From the IMG/VR virus record IMGVR_UViG_3300042446_000708, positions 1-24,020 of that record: a stretch of 24,020 bases of DNA. One strand, written 5' to 3'. A program made the position numbers and the translations under genes. The notes beneath the pieces were generated by a model. That model had not been told where the DNA came from. It was given only the letters and a program-made list of their open reading frames with translations, and ran no database searches. The stretch comes from a virus. Position 1 is the stretch's first letter. Each line of letters starts with the position of its first letter. This document shows, one piece after another, positions 14,743 to 20,179 of this stretch.

Positions 14743-14946
14743 TTAGTTGCCAGCGTAGATAGAAACATACTCTTGACCTTCGTCTAGGTCAAATGGACCA
14801 CAATCACTATCTACCTCATCCGAAATGAATGCTGAGGACAATGGACCACAATCACCTGAGGCGCCGTGACGATAGAAAACTTCCTTATCGCCATGACCTT
14901 CGGCTTGAAGTTTCTGAAGATTTTCGATGAATTTAGTCAGTGTCAT
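14743..14946 (-). CDS. Small acidic hypothetical protein
   Basis: 67 residues: an N-terminal helix (LTKFIENLQKLQAEGHGDKEV), then a strongly acidic part (FISDEVDSDCGPFDLDEGQEY). GDCGP and DCGPF repeat a DCGP element. No membrane segment. From memory, short proteins of this type occur in many phages without known function. AGGAAC precedes the ATG. It is the first gene of the rIIA-rIIB transcript. Confidence 0.75.
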   Translation of the reverse strand: MTLTKFIENLQKLQAEGHGDKEVFYRHGASGDCGPLSSAFISDEVDSDCGPFDLDEGQEYVSIYAGN

Positions 14947-14968
14947 TTTAGTTCCTGTTTTTCAGTGT

Positions 14969-14982
14969 CAATACAAGTATTG
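14969..14982. promoter_or_regulatory. Operator candidate CAATACAAGTATTG
   Basis: Inverted repeat (CAATAC..GTATTG) overlapping the -10 and start of the promoter of the rIIA operon. A second copy with one centre change lies at 15662-15675 in the same place. Confidence 0.6.
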
Positions 14983-15007
14983 TATCAGAGTTTGGATTTA
15001 TTGTCAA
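14979..15007 (-). promoter_or_regulatory. Promoter of the 67-aa/rIIA/rIIB operon
   Basis: TTGACA (complement of 15002-15007), 17-bp spacer beginning ATAAAT, TACAAT (complement of 14979-14984). The TGA stop of the 71-aa gene lies inside the -35. Confidence 0.88.
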
Positions 15008-15219
15008 ATATAGAAGGGGGTGTCAAAATCAAGTGCGTGATAGACACATTCACGGACTGCGGTGTCAGTAGCTTCGCCGAAGTCTTCGGGGAAACGCTCA
15101 GCCAAAGATTGGAGTTCAGCCAGAACTTGGGGCCATTCCATTTTGAGTACTTTAGCACTACGCACGATTGCGTCAACTGCATCGTTACCGAAACCTGTGT
15201 ACATTGAGTAGTTTGCCAT
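15004..15219 (-). CDS. Small hypothetical phage protein
   Basis: 71 residues, helical and acidic (NDAVDAIVRSAKVLKMEWPQV, then LAERFPEDFGEATDT). No known motif and no membrane segment. AAAAGGAAAC precedes the ATG. It is a single-gene transcript. Its leader carries the shared TCTTAGACAGT block, which links it to the genes at 6248 and 18382. Confidence 0.7.
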   Translation of the reverse strand: MANYSMYTGFGNDAVDAIVRSAKVLKMEWPQVLAELQSLAERFPEDFGEATDTAVRECVYHALDFDTPFYI

Positions 15220-15231
15220 TTCGTTTCCTTT

Positions 15232-15257
15232 TCTTTACTGTCTAAGATTCTATTATA
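15232..15257 (-). repeat. Conserved promoter-leader block, copy 2
   Basis: TATAATAGAATCTTAGACAGT, identical to the copies at 6261 and 18393 except the G/A site, then diverging after this point. Confidence 0.75.
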
Positions 15258-15280
15258 GCACCAAACCCATTTATTGTCAA
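15252..15280 (-). promoter_or_regulatory. Promoter of the 71-aa gene
   Basis: Perfect TTGACA (complement of 15275-15280), 17-bp spacer beginning ATAAAT, TATAAT (complement of 15252-15257). The upstream gene's TGA is inside the -35. Confidence 0.9.
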
Positions 15281-15510
15281 TTTTTAAATTTTTCAAGTTC
15301 CTTCAAGGCTTCTTGGTGCTCGGCCTTGCTCAGTTCCAGCTCATAGATCATATGGACCAAATAGAGTAGTACAATCACACAGACTCCGATGCCAATGTAA
15401 TGCAAGGGCACAGCCATCAACAGGATGCTGGTTACGCTACCAGCGAGTACAGCCACACCGACCAGTTTGGCCACGTTAAGCAGGGCAGTTTGTTTAATAG
15501 AGAGTTTCAT
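15277..15510 (-). CDS. Small two-pass membrane protein
   Basis: 77 residues from the ATG at 15510 (AAGGAAAC upstream). Two hydrophobic segments, about residues 10-32 (NVAKLVGVAVLAGSVTSILLM) and 36-55 (YIGIGVCVIVLLYLVHMIY), are followed by a charged helix (ELSKAEHQEALKELEKFK) likely in the cytoplasm. No family recognised. It overlaps the end of the 48-aa gene by 17 bases and belongs to its transcript. Its TGA stop is part of the next -35. Confidence 0.72.
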   Translation of the reverse strand: MKLSIKQTALLNVAKLVGVAVLAGSVTSILLMAVPLHYIGIGVCVIVLLYLVHMIYELELSKAEHQEALKELEKFKN

Positions 15511-15640
15511 TTTGAGTTTCCTTAGTGAGAATAGAATCGGTGAACAGAGTTCCACCGTATGCCTGTTGAAACGTTTCAGCTACAGCCTTAATGTAGAAAG
15601 TGAATACTTTACCATTACCTGTAATCAAAGTGAATTTCAT
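15494..15640 (-). CDS. Short hypothetical protein (48 aa)
   Basis: A 48-codon frame starting MKFTLITGNGKVFTFYIK and continuing AVAETFQQAYGGTLF. The pattern (strand, turn, strand, helix, strand) resembles small phage beta/alpha proteins. The ATG has GGAAG close upstream and a good promoter at 15672-15700, and it is 17 bases overlapped by the following membrane protein gene. Promoter, spacing and amino acid pattern make it likely real despite its length. Confidence 0.65.
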   Translation of the reverse strand: MKFTLITGNGKVFTFYIKAVAETFQQAYGGTLFTDSILTKETQNETLY

Positions 15641-15661
15641 ACTTCCAATTCCTTATCGTTT

Positions 15662-15675
15662 CAATACATGTATTG
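15662..15675. promoter_or_regulatory. Operator candidate CAATACATGTATTG
   Basis: A perfect 14-bp palindrome over the -10 and start of the promoter at 15672-15700, the sister of the site at 14969-14982. Confidence 0.6.
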
Positions 15676-15700
15676 TATCAGAAATCGGAATTGTTGTCAA
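15672..15700 (-). promoter_or_regulatory. Promoter of the 48-aa/77-aa genes
   Basis: TTGACA (complement of 15695-15700), 17-bp spacer, TACAAT (complement of 15672-15677). The upstream gene's TGA directly touches the -10. Confidence 0.85.
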
Positions 15701-15842
15701 ATTTTCGATGTTTAGCTTTACGCTGGTAGCCTGTTTTGGGCTTAACAACCTTAGGTTTAAACGGAGTGTTGTCATCAAACAACACACGATGGGCACGATG
15801 TTTCATCGGCTCAAGTTTGAAGGATAGTATTTCTCGTTTCAT
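15678..15842 (-). CDS. Small basic hypothetical protein, leaderless
   Basis: 54 residues, very basic in the C-terminal half (PFKPKVVKPKTGYQRKAKHR), suggesting nucleic acid contact. No family recognised. The ATG at 15842 lies 7 bases after TATAAT, so the transcript would begin at or next to the start codon. An inner ATG at 15806 lacks a ribosome binding site. Its last codons form the -35 of the next promoter. Confidence 0.6.
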   Translation of the reverse strand: MKREILSFKLEPMKHRAHRVLFDDNTPFKPKVVKPKTGYQRKAKHRKFDNNSDF

Positions 15843-15849
15843 AACCCAT

Positions 15850-15878
15850 ATTATAGCATGAGTTATATTTATTGTCAA
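15850..15878 (-). promoter_or_regulatory. Promoter of the 54-aa gene (leaderless)
   Basis: Perfect TTGACA (complement of 15873-15878), 17-bp spacer beginning ATAAAT, TATAAT (complement of 15850-15855), then ATGGGTT and the ATG at 15842. Confidence 0.88.
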
Positions 15879-16192
15879 CCAATGGTCAACTCGATGCGCT
15901 TAATGTTTTTGATAGTGAAGCTACGCCACTCACCTTTTTCCAAATCAAAAACACGCAATGCCTTTGTGCTGTCGGACTGCTTGCGAGGCTTGGCATCTTC
16001 TTTAATAACAACAGGTGGCAATTTGCTTTCTTCCAATGTACACTTCATCACCCGTTCAGTACCATCGACTTTTGTGAATGTGATCTTAGCCTCTGTGGTT
16101 GGGAGAATACCCTTCAACCAATTGTAAATTTGTTTTTCCAACTTGTCATCAATTTCAACAGGGATAAAGGGTGCGGTAAATTCAGTTGTCAT
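15875..16192 (-). CDS. WYL_2 (DUF2693)-like phage protein
   Basis: 105 residues from the ATG at 16192 (GGAAAG upstream). The order KITFTKVDGTERVMKCTL, then a linker rich in Lys/Pro, then ALRVFDLEKGEWRSFTIKNI matches the small Sm-like beta-barrel family WYL_2 found in many tailed phages. Its function is not established; a nucleic acid or ligand-binding regulator is the usual guess. The TGA lies inside the -35 of the next promoter. It is the last gene of the operon that starts at 17644. Confidence 0.75.
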   Translation of the reverse strand: MTTEFTAPFIPVEIDDKLEKQIYNWLKGILPTTEAKITFTKVDGTERVMKCTLEESKLPPVVIKEDAKPRKQSDSTKALRVFDLEKGEWRSFTIKNIKRIELTIG

Positions 16193-16193
16193 T

Positions 16194-16496
16194 TTATTCT
16201 TTCCAAGGTGTGAAAAATGTTTCGATTTTTTTATCTTTAGACCAGCTTTTAGTGTAATCATTATCAATGTCACACAAAGCCAGTGCTTCTTTCTTTGAGA
16301 CTACCCGATGGCTAACGATTGTTTCACCAAGGTGTTCTTGTGAAAATTCTTCTGCCTCATTCATAGTTACAGTGTCTAGTGCCCACAATGCCTTATCTTT
16401 TTCATAGTTGTCAGTACCGACAGGCACTTCAACTACATAACGCATACGAAACATAGAAACAGTTTCAACAAGAACCAATTGTGTTTTTTTACTCAT
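16194..16496 (-). CDS. Conserved phage protein, unknown function
   Basis: 100 residues beginning MSKKTQLVLVETVSMFRMRY, followed by ALWALDTVTMNEAEEFSQEH and ETIVSHRVVSKKEALALCD. I recognise the pattern as a common small phage protein with no assigned role. Predicted soluble alpha/beta. The ATG overlaps the upstream stop (ATGA) with AGGATG ahead, and the next gene begins two bases after its stop. Confidence 0.8.
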   Translation of the reverse strand: MSKKTQLVLVETVSMFRMRYVVEVPVGTDNYEKDKALWALDTVTMNEAEEFSQEHLGETIVSHRVVSKKEALALCDIDNDYTKSWSKDKKIETFFTPWKE

Positions 16497-16780
16497 GTTA
16501 TCATCCTAATTAATCCAACAGTGTCAATAGTAGTCAGCAATAGGTAGTTAGCCAACATGCCAAAAGATTTCCTAGTCCAACTAGCCCAAGCATACATAGC
16601 ACAGCCAATGATCCAAATGGGATAAAGAGCAAGAAGCGGAGGGTTGGGGACTGTGAGTGCCATAGTAATACTGCAACCAATGCTAGTAGCCCAAGCAATA
16701 AGCTCAATAATAAAGCGAACTCGGTGAGATTTAAAGTCATCACGTATCCATTCTAATGTTCCGATTAATATTGAAATCAT
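16493..16780 (-). CDS. Small multi-pass membrane protein
   Basis: 95 residues with about three hydrophobic segments: near 23-43 (FIIELIAWATSIGCSITMAL), 48-67 (LLALYPIWIIGCAMYAWASW) and 74-93 (MLANYLLLTTIDTVGLIRMI). An acidic/basic N-terminus (EWIRDDFKSHR) lies before the first. The form occurs in other phages; function unknown. It overlaps both neighbours by ATGA, so it is made together with the exported His-rich protein. Confidence 0.75.
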   Translation of the reverse strand: MISILIGTLEWIRDDFKSHRVRFIIELIAWATSIGCSITMALTVPNPPLLALYPIWIIGCAMYAWASWTRKSFGMLANYLLLTTIDTVGLIRMIT

Positions 16781-17127
16781 GGACGCTCAGTACAAGTCCG
16801 CTCTCGGTATACTCTACCATCAGTGGATTGAATTTCTCGCCACTCGGTGCATTCCACTACAGGAGGAGGTGTAGTAACAATGACTTCACGTGGACGATTC
16901 ATTTGGTCAATGATGATAGCTGTACCAACACCACCGATGATAGCAGGAACAACCCAATCGTTATTGTAGTAATGACGATGCAGTAGAGGTCGTGCTGGTC
17001 GTAACGGATAGTGATAGTGGTGATGTTGTTGAATATGTTGAGCATTTGGTCGATGGTTATGCTGTGCCTGCGCAGGCAACATAACTGCTAAAAATGCAAA
17101 ACCAACAATAGCGTAAATTTTATTCAT
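16777..17127 (-). CDS. Exported His-rich protein with signal peptide
   Basis: 116 residues from the ATG at 17127 (AAAGGAATC upstream). Residues 1-20 are a Sec signal peptide (MNKIYAIVGFAFLAVMLPAQ) with an AQA-like cleavage site. A mature His-rich stretch follows (HIQQHHHYHYPL), then a short hydrophobic, glycine-rich segment (VPAIIGGVGTAIIID), and a C-terminus with two Cys (VECTEWREI, RERTCTERP). It looks like a small periplasmic or outer-membrane-associated protein of a proteobacterium rather than a typical phage protein. Metal binding by the His cluster is possible. Confidence 0.72.
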   Translation of the reverse strand: MNKIYAIVGFAFLAVMLPAQAQHNHRPNAQHIQQHHHYHYPLRPARPLLHRHYYNNDWVVPAIIGGVGTAIIIDQMNRPREVIVTTPPPVVECTEWREIQSTDGRVYRERTCTERP

Positions 17128-17644
17128 TTGTGATTCCTTTGTAATGGTCGATTGCTTGTTGCAAAACAATCTCGACCATTTTATTTAGTGTGATATCACG
17201 CTTATGTGCTTCCATTGCCAACTTGAGAATTACATCATCGTCTAGATCGACCGGAACAACAATTCGTTTGTCAAAGGGCAGGTTGTTGAAAACTGCATGT
17301 GCTTTTTCTAAAAAGTCTTCACACACTTCCAATTCAGTATAGTTGGTATCGTCCCAAGCATGAAAGGGTTCTACTTTCCTTTCTTTGCATTCGTTGATGA
17401 ATTGTTCACGAAATTCTGGATTTAGAAATCGATATGGACCTGGCAAGTTGTCATCACCGTCAGGCTTAGCACTAACATCGGCTTGATATACTGTTTGAGA
17501 TACGGTATCAAAGATGACCGATCCATGTGCATACTCAGATTCAAAATCCAAGTATCGTGCATTGGGACCAAACGATTGCCATTGATACTCGCTACCGTCT
17601 GTAATTCGGTGACTGAAACATTCATTAAATTTACTTAGATGCAT
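17120..17644 (-). CDS. Phage protein with possible ribbon-helix-helix end
   Basis: 174 residues. The first 120 are an unknown domain (SHRITDGSEYQWQSFGPNAR, SVIFDTVSQTVYQADVS). Residues about 128-168 (VVPVDLDDDVILKLAMEAHK, then RDITLNKMVEIVLQQAI) have the strand-helix-turn-helix pattern of ribbon-helix-helix DNA-binding proteins, in which a short beta strand is followed by two helices. This is a pattern match only. AGGAATC precedes the ATG. It heads the operon that ends at 15875. Confidence 0.65.
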   Translation of the reverse strand: MHLSKFNECFSHRITDGSEYQWQSFGPNARYLDFESEYAHGSVIFDTVSQTVYQADVSAKPDGDDNLPGPYRFLNPEFREQFINECKERKVEPFHAWDDTNYTELEVCEDFLEKAHAVFNNLPFDKRIVVPVDLDDDVILKLAMEAHKRDITLNKMVEIVLQQAIDHYKGITNE

Positions 17645-17670
17645 GATGATTCCTATATTTTAGATGTTAC

Positions 17671-17699
17671 ATTGTACTTCAATATCCATTGAATGTCAA
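17671..17699 (-). promoter_or_regulatory. Promoter of the 17644-15875 operon
   Basis: TTGACA (complement of 17694-17699), 17-bp spacer, TACAAT (complement of 17671-17676). The spacer holds the palindrome at 17678-17693. Confidence 0.85.
17678..17693. promoter_or_regulatory. Palindrome in promoter spacer, operator candidate
   Basis: TTCAAT-ATCC-ATTGAA, a 6-4-6 inverted repeat that fills nearly the whole spacer between -35 and -10. Confidence 0.45.
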
Positions 17700-17717
17700 T
17701 AGATTTGGATGTTTGTA

Positions 17718-17789
17718 TTATTTACCTAAATAGTGTACAACTATAGTAGGTCCAAAAAGACATACAATCATTATTAAAAATTCAATCAT
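17718..17789 (-). CDS. Tiny membrane peptide (23 aa)
   Basis: A 23-codon frame beginning MIEFLIMIVCLFG and ending HYLGK, almost entirely hydrophobic, with one Lys at the end. GGAG lies 7 bases upstream and comes from the FGVEE codons of the preceding gene, and the ATG overlaps that gene's stop (ATGA). This is the same arrangement as at 22253, where the following frame is a recognisable gene. Very short, so the call is tentative. Confidence 0.5.
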   Translation of the reverse strand: MIEFLIMIVCLFGPTIVVHYLGK

Positions 17790-18091
17790 TCTTCAACTCC
17801 AAAATGTTTCTTCATCTTGTATTTGATAATATCGCAGGCTGCTTCACCTTCGGCATAGATATTCTTATCTTGAAAGTCAAACGCACCTTTGCGATGCTTT
17901 AGATAATCAGCAGATACAGTATCGCACATTGTCATACATTCCTGAACCATCAACTCGGCGAACTTTTCCTTAAACGATTTAAAAAATACTCTGTTACTGA
18001 TAACCGGTTCAACCGAACTTTCTAGGTTGCTTATTTCATCAAACGCATAATCTTCAGCCTGTAACGCAAGTTCAATCATTCTTTCGTTCAT
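17786..18091 (-). CDS. Small phage protein of the FGVEE family
   Basis: 101 residues from the ATG at 18091. It has an N-terminal MNERMIELALQAEDYAF helix, a KFAELMVQECMTMC core, and an end IKYKMKKHFGVEE. The same order (MNKRIRELHIQAQ, KFAELIVKECLKK, REHFFGVEE) is seen in the gene at 22540, so the two are paralogues. From memory this is an expanded family of short phage proteins of unknown function. The last codons double as the ribosome binding site of the next gene. Confidence 0.78.
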   Translation of the reverse strand: MNERMIELALQAEDYAFDEISNLESSVEPVISNRVFFKSFKEKFAELMVQECMTMCDTVSADYLKHRKGAFDFQDKNIYAEGEAACDIIKYKMKKHFGVEE

Positions 18092-18092
18092 T

Positions 18093-18176
18093 TTAAAATC
18101 CATCCTTAACAATGATTGCCAGGCCCATGATGATAACGGGCAACATAACGATAACAAGATTAGTAATTGCGGTCAT
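18093..18176 (-). CDS. Tiny membrane peptide (27 aa)
   Basis: A 27-codon frame: MTAITNLVIVMLPVIIMGL followed by AIIVKDGF, one hydrophobic helix with a Lys-Asp end. Its ATG overlaps the stop of the upstream gene (ATGA), and the next gene begins one base after its TAA. A ribosome binding site for the next gene (GGATGG) lies in its final codons. The position in the operon is the main support. Confidence 0.52.
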   Translation of the reverse strand: MTAITNLVIVMLPVIIMGLAIIVKDGF

Positions 18177-18382
18177 GCCATTTCCTTAGATATTTTCTTT
18201 GCGCGGATTTGTTGAGACAGTGTAGGGGTTTCATACTTAGTATCCCAGCCCCAACCCTTAGCATTGTCCTCGGGTTCTTTTTCATATAGTTTGTAAGCCT
18301 TGCGAGCCATTGAGGCTGTCTTGAATTCAATCTCAGTGACTGAACCATCTTTGTATTCAATGTAGAAGAATGCACCTGACAT
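18173..18382 (-). CDS. Small hypothetical phage protein
   Basis: 69 residues beginning MSGAFFYIEYKDGSVTEIEF, then a helix-rich part (TASMARKAYKLYEKEPED) and KGWGWDTKYETPTLS. No membrane segment or known motif. GGAG precedes the ATG by 7 bases. It is the first gene after the promoter at 18415-18443 and is followed by the tiny membrane peptide. Confidence 0.72.
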   Translation of the reverse strand: MSGAFFYIEYKDGSVTEIEFKTASMARKAYKLYEKEPEDNAKGWGWDTKYETPTLSQQIRAKKISKEMA

Positions 18383-18392
18383 GTTTGCTCCG

Positions 18393-18420
18393 TTGTTTGA
18401 CTGTCTAAGACTCTATTATA
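18393..18420 (-). repeat. Conserved promoter-leader block, copy 3
   Basis: TATAATAGAGTC then TTAGACAGTCAAACAA, one base different from the copy at 6261-6288. Confidence 0.8.
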
Positions 18421-18443
18421 TGCCCGAACCGAATTAAAGTCAA
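18415..18443 (-). promoter_or_regulatory. Promoter of the 69-aa gene operon
   Basis: TTGACT (complement of 18438-18443), 17-bp spacer, TATAAT (complement of 18415-18420). The upstream gene's TGA is inside the -35. Confidence 0.85.
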
Positions 18444-18682
18444 CCTTTGATGTAGTCGAACAAGTGCGCCTTATCGTAAGCATTTTTTACTACAGGAAGA
18501 TTGTTACGCCAAATTGCAAACTTTGTTATTAATCGTTCTGTCTTATCAAGTAGTTTGGTTCCTATTACTGGAACAGGACTGATAATAAGGGCCAGAAGAC
18601 ACAAAAGTATTACAAAAGGAACCATTGGAATAGTAATCATCCAAAAGATAACATTTAGTTTTGCTTTAGGGCTTAGTTTCAC
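18440..18682 (-). CDS. Small membrane protein
   Basis: 80 residues with a GTG start at 18682, inside the end of the previous gene. A basic N-terminus (MKLSPKAKLN) leads into a long hydrophobic stretch, about residues 11-42 (VIFWMITIPMVPFVILLC then LLALIISPVPVI), enough for one or two passes, followed by a charged cytoplasmic part. No family recognised. The GTG start and 17-base overlap imply low, coupled translation. Confidence 0.62.
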   Translation of the reverse strand: MKLSPKAKLNVIFWMITIPMVPFVILLCLLALIISPVPVIGTKLLDKTERLITKFAIWRNNLPVVKNAYDKAHLFDYIKG

Positions 18683-19064
18683 TGTCGTTTCTTTCTTCAG
18701 AAATTCGTAGGGCTATCTGTAATACTTTTAATTTAACCTCTTCGTCAGTTAAGCCTGCTTCGGTAATTGTTAATCCCTGAATTTCAGGTTTCGTTTTTCT
18801 TGCTCGTTCGGTGCCATTCTCTAAATATGATATTTCAACGCGGTAACCCTTGAGTTCAGTAACAACCATATTGTACTTTTCATACATATACTGTGTCATA
18901 TTCATTAGTTTGAAATCACGATCCATTGATACTCCATCTCCCAATAGGTCGTCAATTTCCTTGTACCACTCTTGAGTTTCTAATCTATGATTATGGTACT
19001 CGCAAACAATCTCCGTAATAGCATCCTGCATTAGGTTGCTCACACTATCAAAATATATTTTCAT
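18666..19064 (-). CDS. Hypothetical phage protein
   Basis: 132 residues from the ATG at 19064 (GGGGAAAG ahead). The N-terminal half is helical (VSNLMQDAITEIVCEYHNH, KEIDDLLGDGVSMD), then MTQYMYEKYNMVVTEL, and an acidic C-terminal helix (DEEVKLKVLQIALRISEER). No known motif and no membrane segment. It overlaps the upstream membrane protein by ATGA. Reading further upstream would enter that gene, so the later start is preferred. Confidence 0.68.
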   Translation of the reverse strand: MKIYFDSVSNLMQDAITEIVCEYHNHRLETQEWYKEIDDLLGDGVSMDRDFKLMNMTQYMYEKYNMVVTELKGYRVEISYLENGTERARKTKPEIQGLTITEAGLTDEEVKLKVLQIALRISEERNDSETKP

Positions 19065-19327
19065 CTTAGCTTTCCCCAAATGACCCAATGAAGAATTTTG
19101 TGTATGATAAATGCAATCGGAAACACACACACAGAACCAAGTATCCAATAGGGAAATTCCTGAGATGCTTGTTGCTGCCACATCAAAATATTGATACTTT
19201 CGTTAGGCCCAAATTGCATCTGACTGTATTCGTACTTGTCCCACGCAGTCCCTAAGCACAATAGTGCAATTATACCTACAATCAAATAATACGCTCTATA
19301 TATGATTCCAAATAATTTTTCTAACAT
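19061..19327 (-). CDS. Two-pass membrane protein
   Basis: 88 residues from the ATG at 19327 (GGAGATAAG upstream, overlap TGATG with the lipoprotein gene). Hydrophobic segments lie at about 7-27 (IIYRAYYLIVGIIALLCLG) and 58-78 (FPYWILGSVCVFPIAFIIH), with a polar loop containing QMQFGPNESIN that would face the periplasm. A GTG one codon earlier is an alternative start. Encoded with a lipoprotein, it may act in the cell envelope. Confidence 0.7.
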   Translation of the reverse strand: MLEKLFGIIYRAYYLIVGIIALLCLGTAWDKYEYSQMQFGPNESINILMWQQQASQEFPYWILGSVCVFPIAFIIHKILHWVIWGKLR

Positions 19328-19686
19328 CACTTATCTCCACACACTAAAGGAAACATAATATATTCAGGTGATGGCTGCTCGATTACAAACCATGGACCCG
19401 ACCAATCACCTGACAGGTTCCTTGCAACTCGCCTCTTACAATCAAACTCAGTTTGGTAATTATAGTTCGTTGTACTACGCATAGGATATTCTACAAACTT
19501 CGTTACTTTCTTTTTATTCCATCCTGTAGACTTTACAGTGTCCAAATCTATATATGTTATATGATAGAATTCAGGTATTGACGAAAATAATATATCGGTA
19601 TTTTTTTCAATCATAATTAATTGAGCTTTTTCACTACAACCTGCCGATAGTATACTCACCAAAATCAAAGAAAAAAGTTTTTTCAT
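19327..19686 (-). CDS. Lipoprotein
   Basis: 119 residues. The N-terminus MKKLFSLILVSILSAGCSEK is a type II signal peptide with lipobox LSAGC and lipidated Cys at 17. Ser follows at +2, which favours the outer membrane in Gram-negative bacteria. The mature part (FYHITYIDLDTVKSTG, FDCKRRVARNLSGDW, PLVCGDK) has two further Cys that could form a disulfide. It resembles small bacterial envelope lipoproteins; superinfection exclusion is possible but unproved. The start overlaps the GIY-YIG stop (TAATG). Confidence 0.8.
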   Translation of the reverse strand: MKKLFSLILVSILSAGCSEKAQLIMIEKNTDILFSSIPEFYHITYIDLDTVKSTGWNKKKVTKFVEYPMRSTTNYNYQTEFDCKRRVARNLSGDWSGPWFVIEQPSPEYIMFPLVCGDK

Positions 19687-20024
19687 TATTTGACTCCAAA
19701 AGTGTTAAGTGCAGGTTGCAATGTGTTAATCAATTCAGTCTCGCGGCTATGAGCAGGACGCTTGCCGCGTACAACTTCAACAATACCAAAAACAAAACGC
19801 TCGGCACCACGCTCACGCAATGCACATGACAAGCCCCAGTTTTTGTTCTCGGCGAGGGCACGTTGCATGTGCTTTTGCATACGACGGCGTAGTGTGCGAA
19901 AAACATTACCTTTGAAAGACAGTGCGGTCAAGCCAATGTAGTACTCAAGTGTTACAGTATCTTGGATAAAGTAGATCACTTGGTTACGATCAGTTCTACG
20001 CTTGCGGACAATTTTCGAGTTCAT
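19686..20024 (-). CDS. GIY-YIG-type nuclease-like protein, leaderless
   Basis: 112 residues. The GIY-YIG strand pair appears as VIYFIQD (16-22) and EYYIGLT (27-33), followed by a basic helix (RTLRRRMQKHMQR) and the acidic motif ETELINTLQPALN with the likely catalytic Glu near 95-97. This is a single-domain nuclease, the size of a Slx1/UPF0213-like module; homing or DNA repair roles are both known for the superfamily. The first 15 residues are basic. The ATG is 6 bases after TATAAT, so the message would be leaderless. Confidence 0.78.
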   Translation of the reverse strand: MNSKIVRKRRTDRNQVIYFIQDTVTLEYYIGLTALSFKGNVFRTLRRRMQKHMQRALAENKNWGLSCALRERGAERFVFGIVEVVRGKRPAHSRETELINTLQPALNTFGVK

Positions 20025-20030
20025 AGATGA

Positions 20031-20059
20031 ATTATACATCAAACTCCATTTATTGTCAA
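20031..20059 (-). promoter_or_regulatory. Promoter of the GIY-YIG gene (leaderless)
   Basis: Perfect TTGACA (complement of 20054-20059), 17-bp spacer beginning ATAAAT, TATAAT (complement of 20031-20036), then TCATCT and the ATG at 20024. Confidence 0.9.
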
Positions 20060-20072
20060 ATTTTGGACATTT

Positions 20073-20122
20073 CGCTAGGACTGTGTCTGTATCTATTCCT
20101 AGATAAAGTATCGGTCCTAGCG
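20073..20122. other. Nested hairpin element
   Basis: A 9-bp inverted repeat CGCTAGGAC / GTCCTAGCG encloses an inner hairpin TATCTA-TTCC-TAGATA, with 8-base internal loops on both sides. It lies between the Toprim terminator and the GIY-YIG promoter and encodes nothing visible. Confidence 0.55.
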
Positions 20123-20140
20123 TCCCTGACCAGTAAAAAT

Positions 20141-20179
20141 GAGTACTTTAGTTAGCCAAATTGTAGTACTAAAGTATTC
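20141..20179 (-). terminator. Terminator of the Toprim gene
   Basis: Minus strand GAATACTTTAGT pairs with ACTAAAGTACTC (one mismatch), 15-base loop including the stop codon, followed by ATTTTTAC. Confidence 0.6.

Noticed and set aside
16534-16743. Second hydrophobic frame inside the membrane protein at 16493-16780
   Set aside because: It is a different frame of the same stretch. It has no ribosome binding site, while the accepted frame overlaps both neighbours by ATGA.
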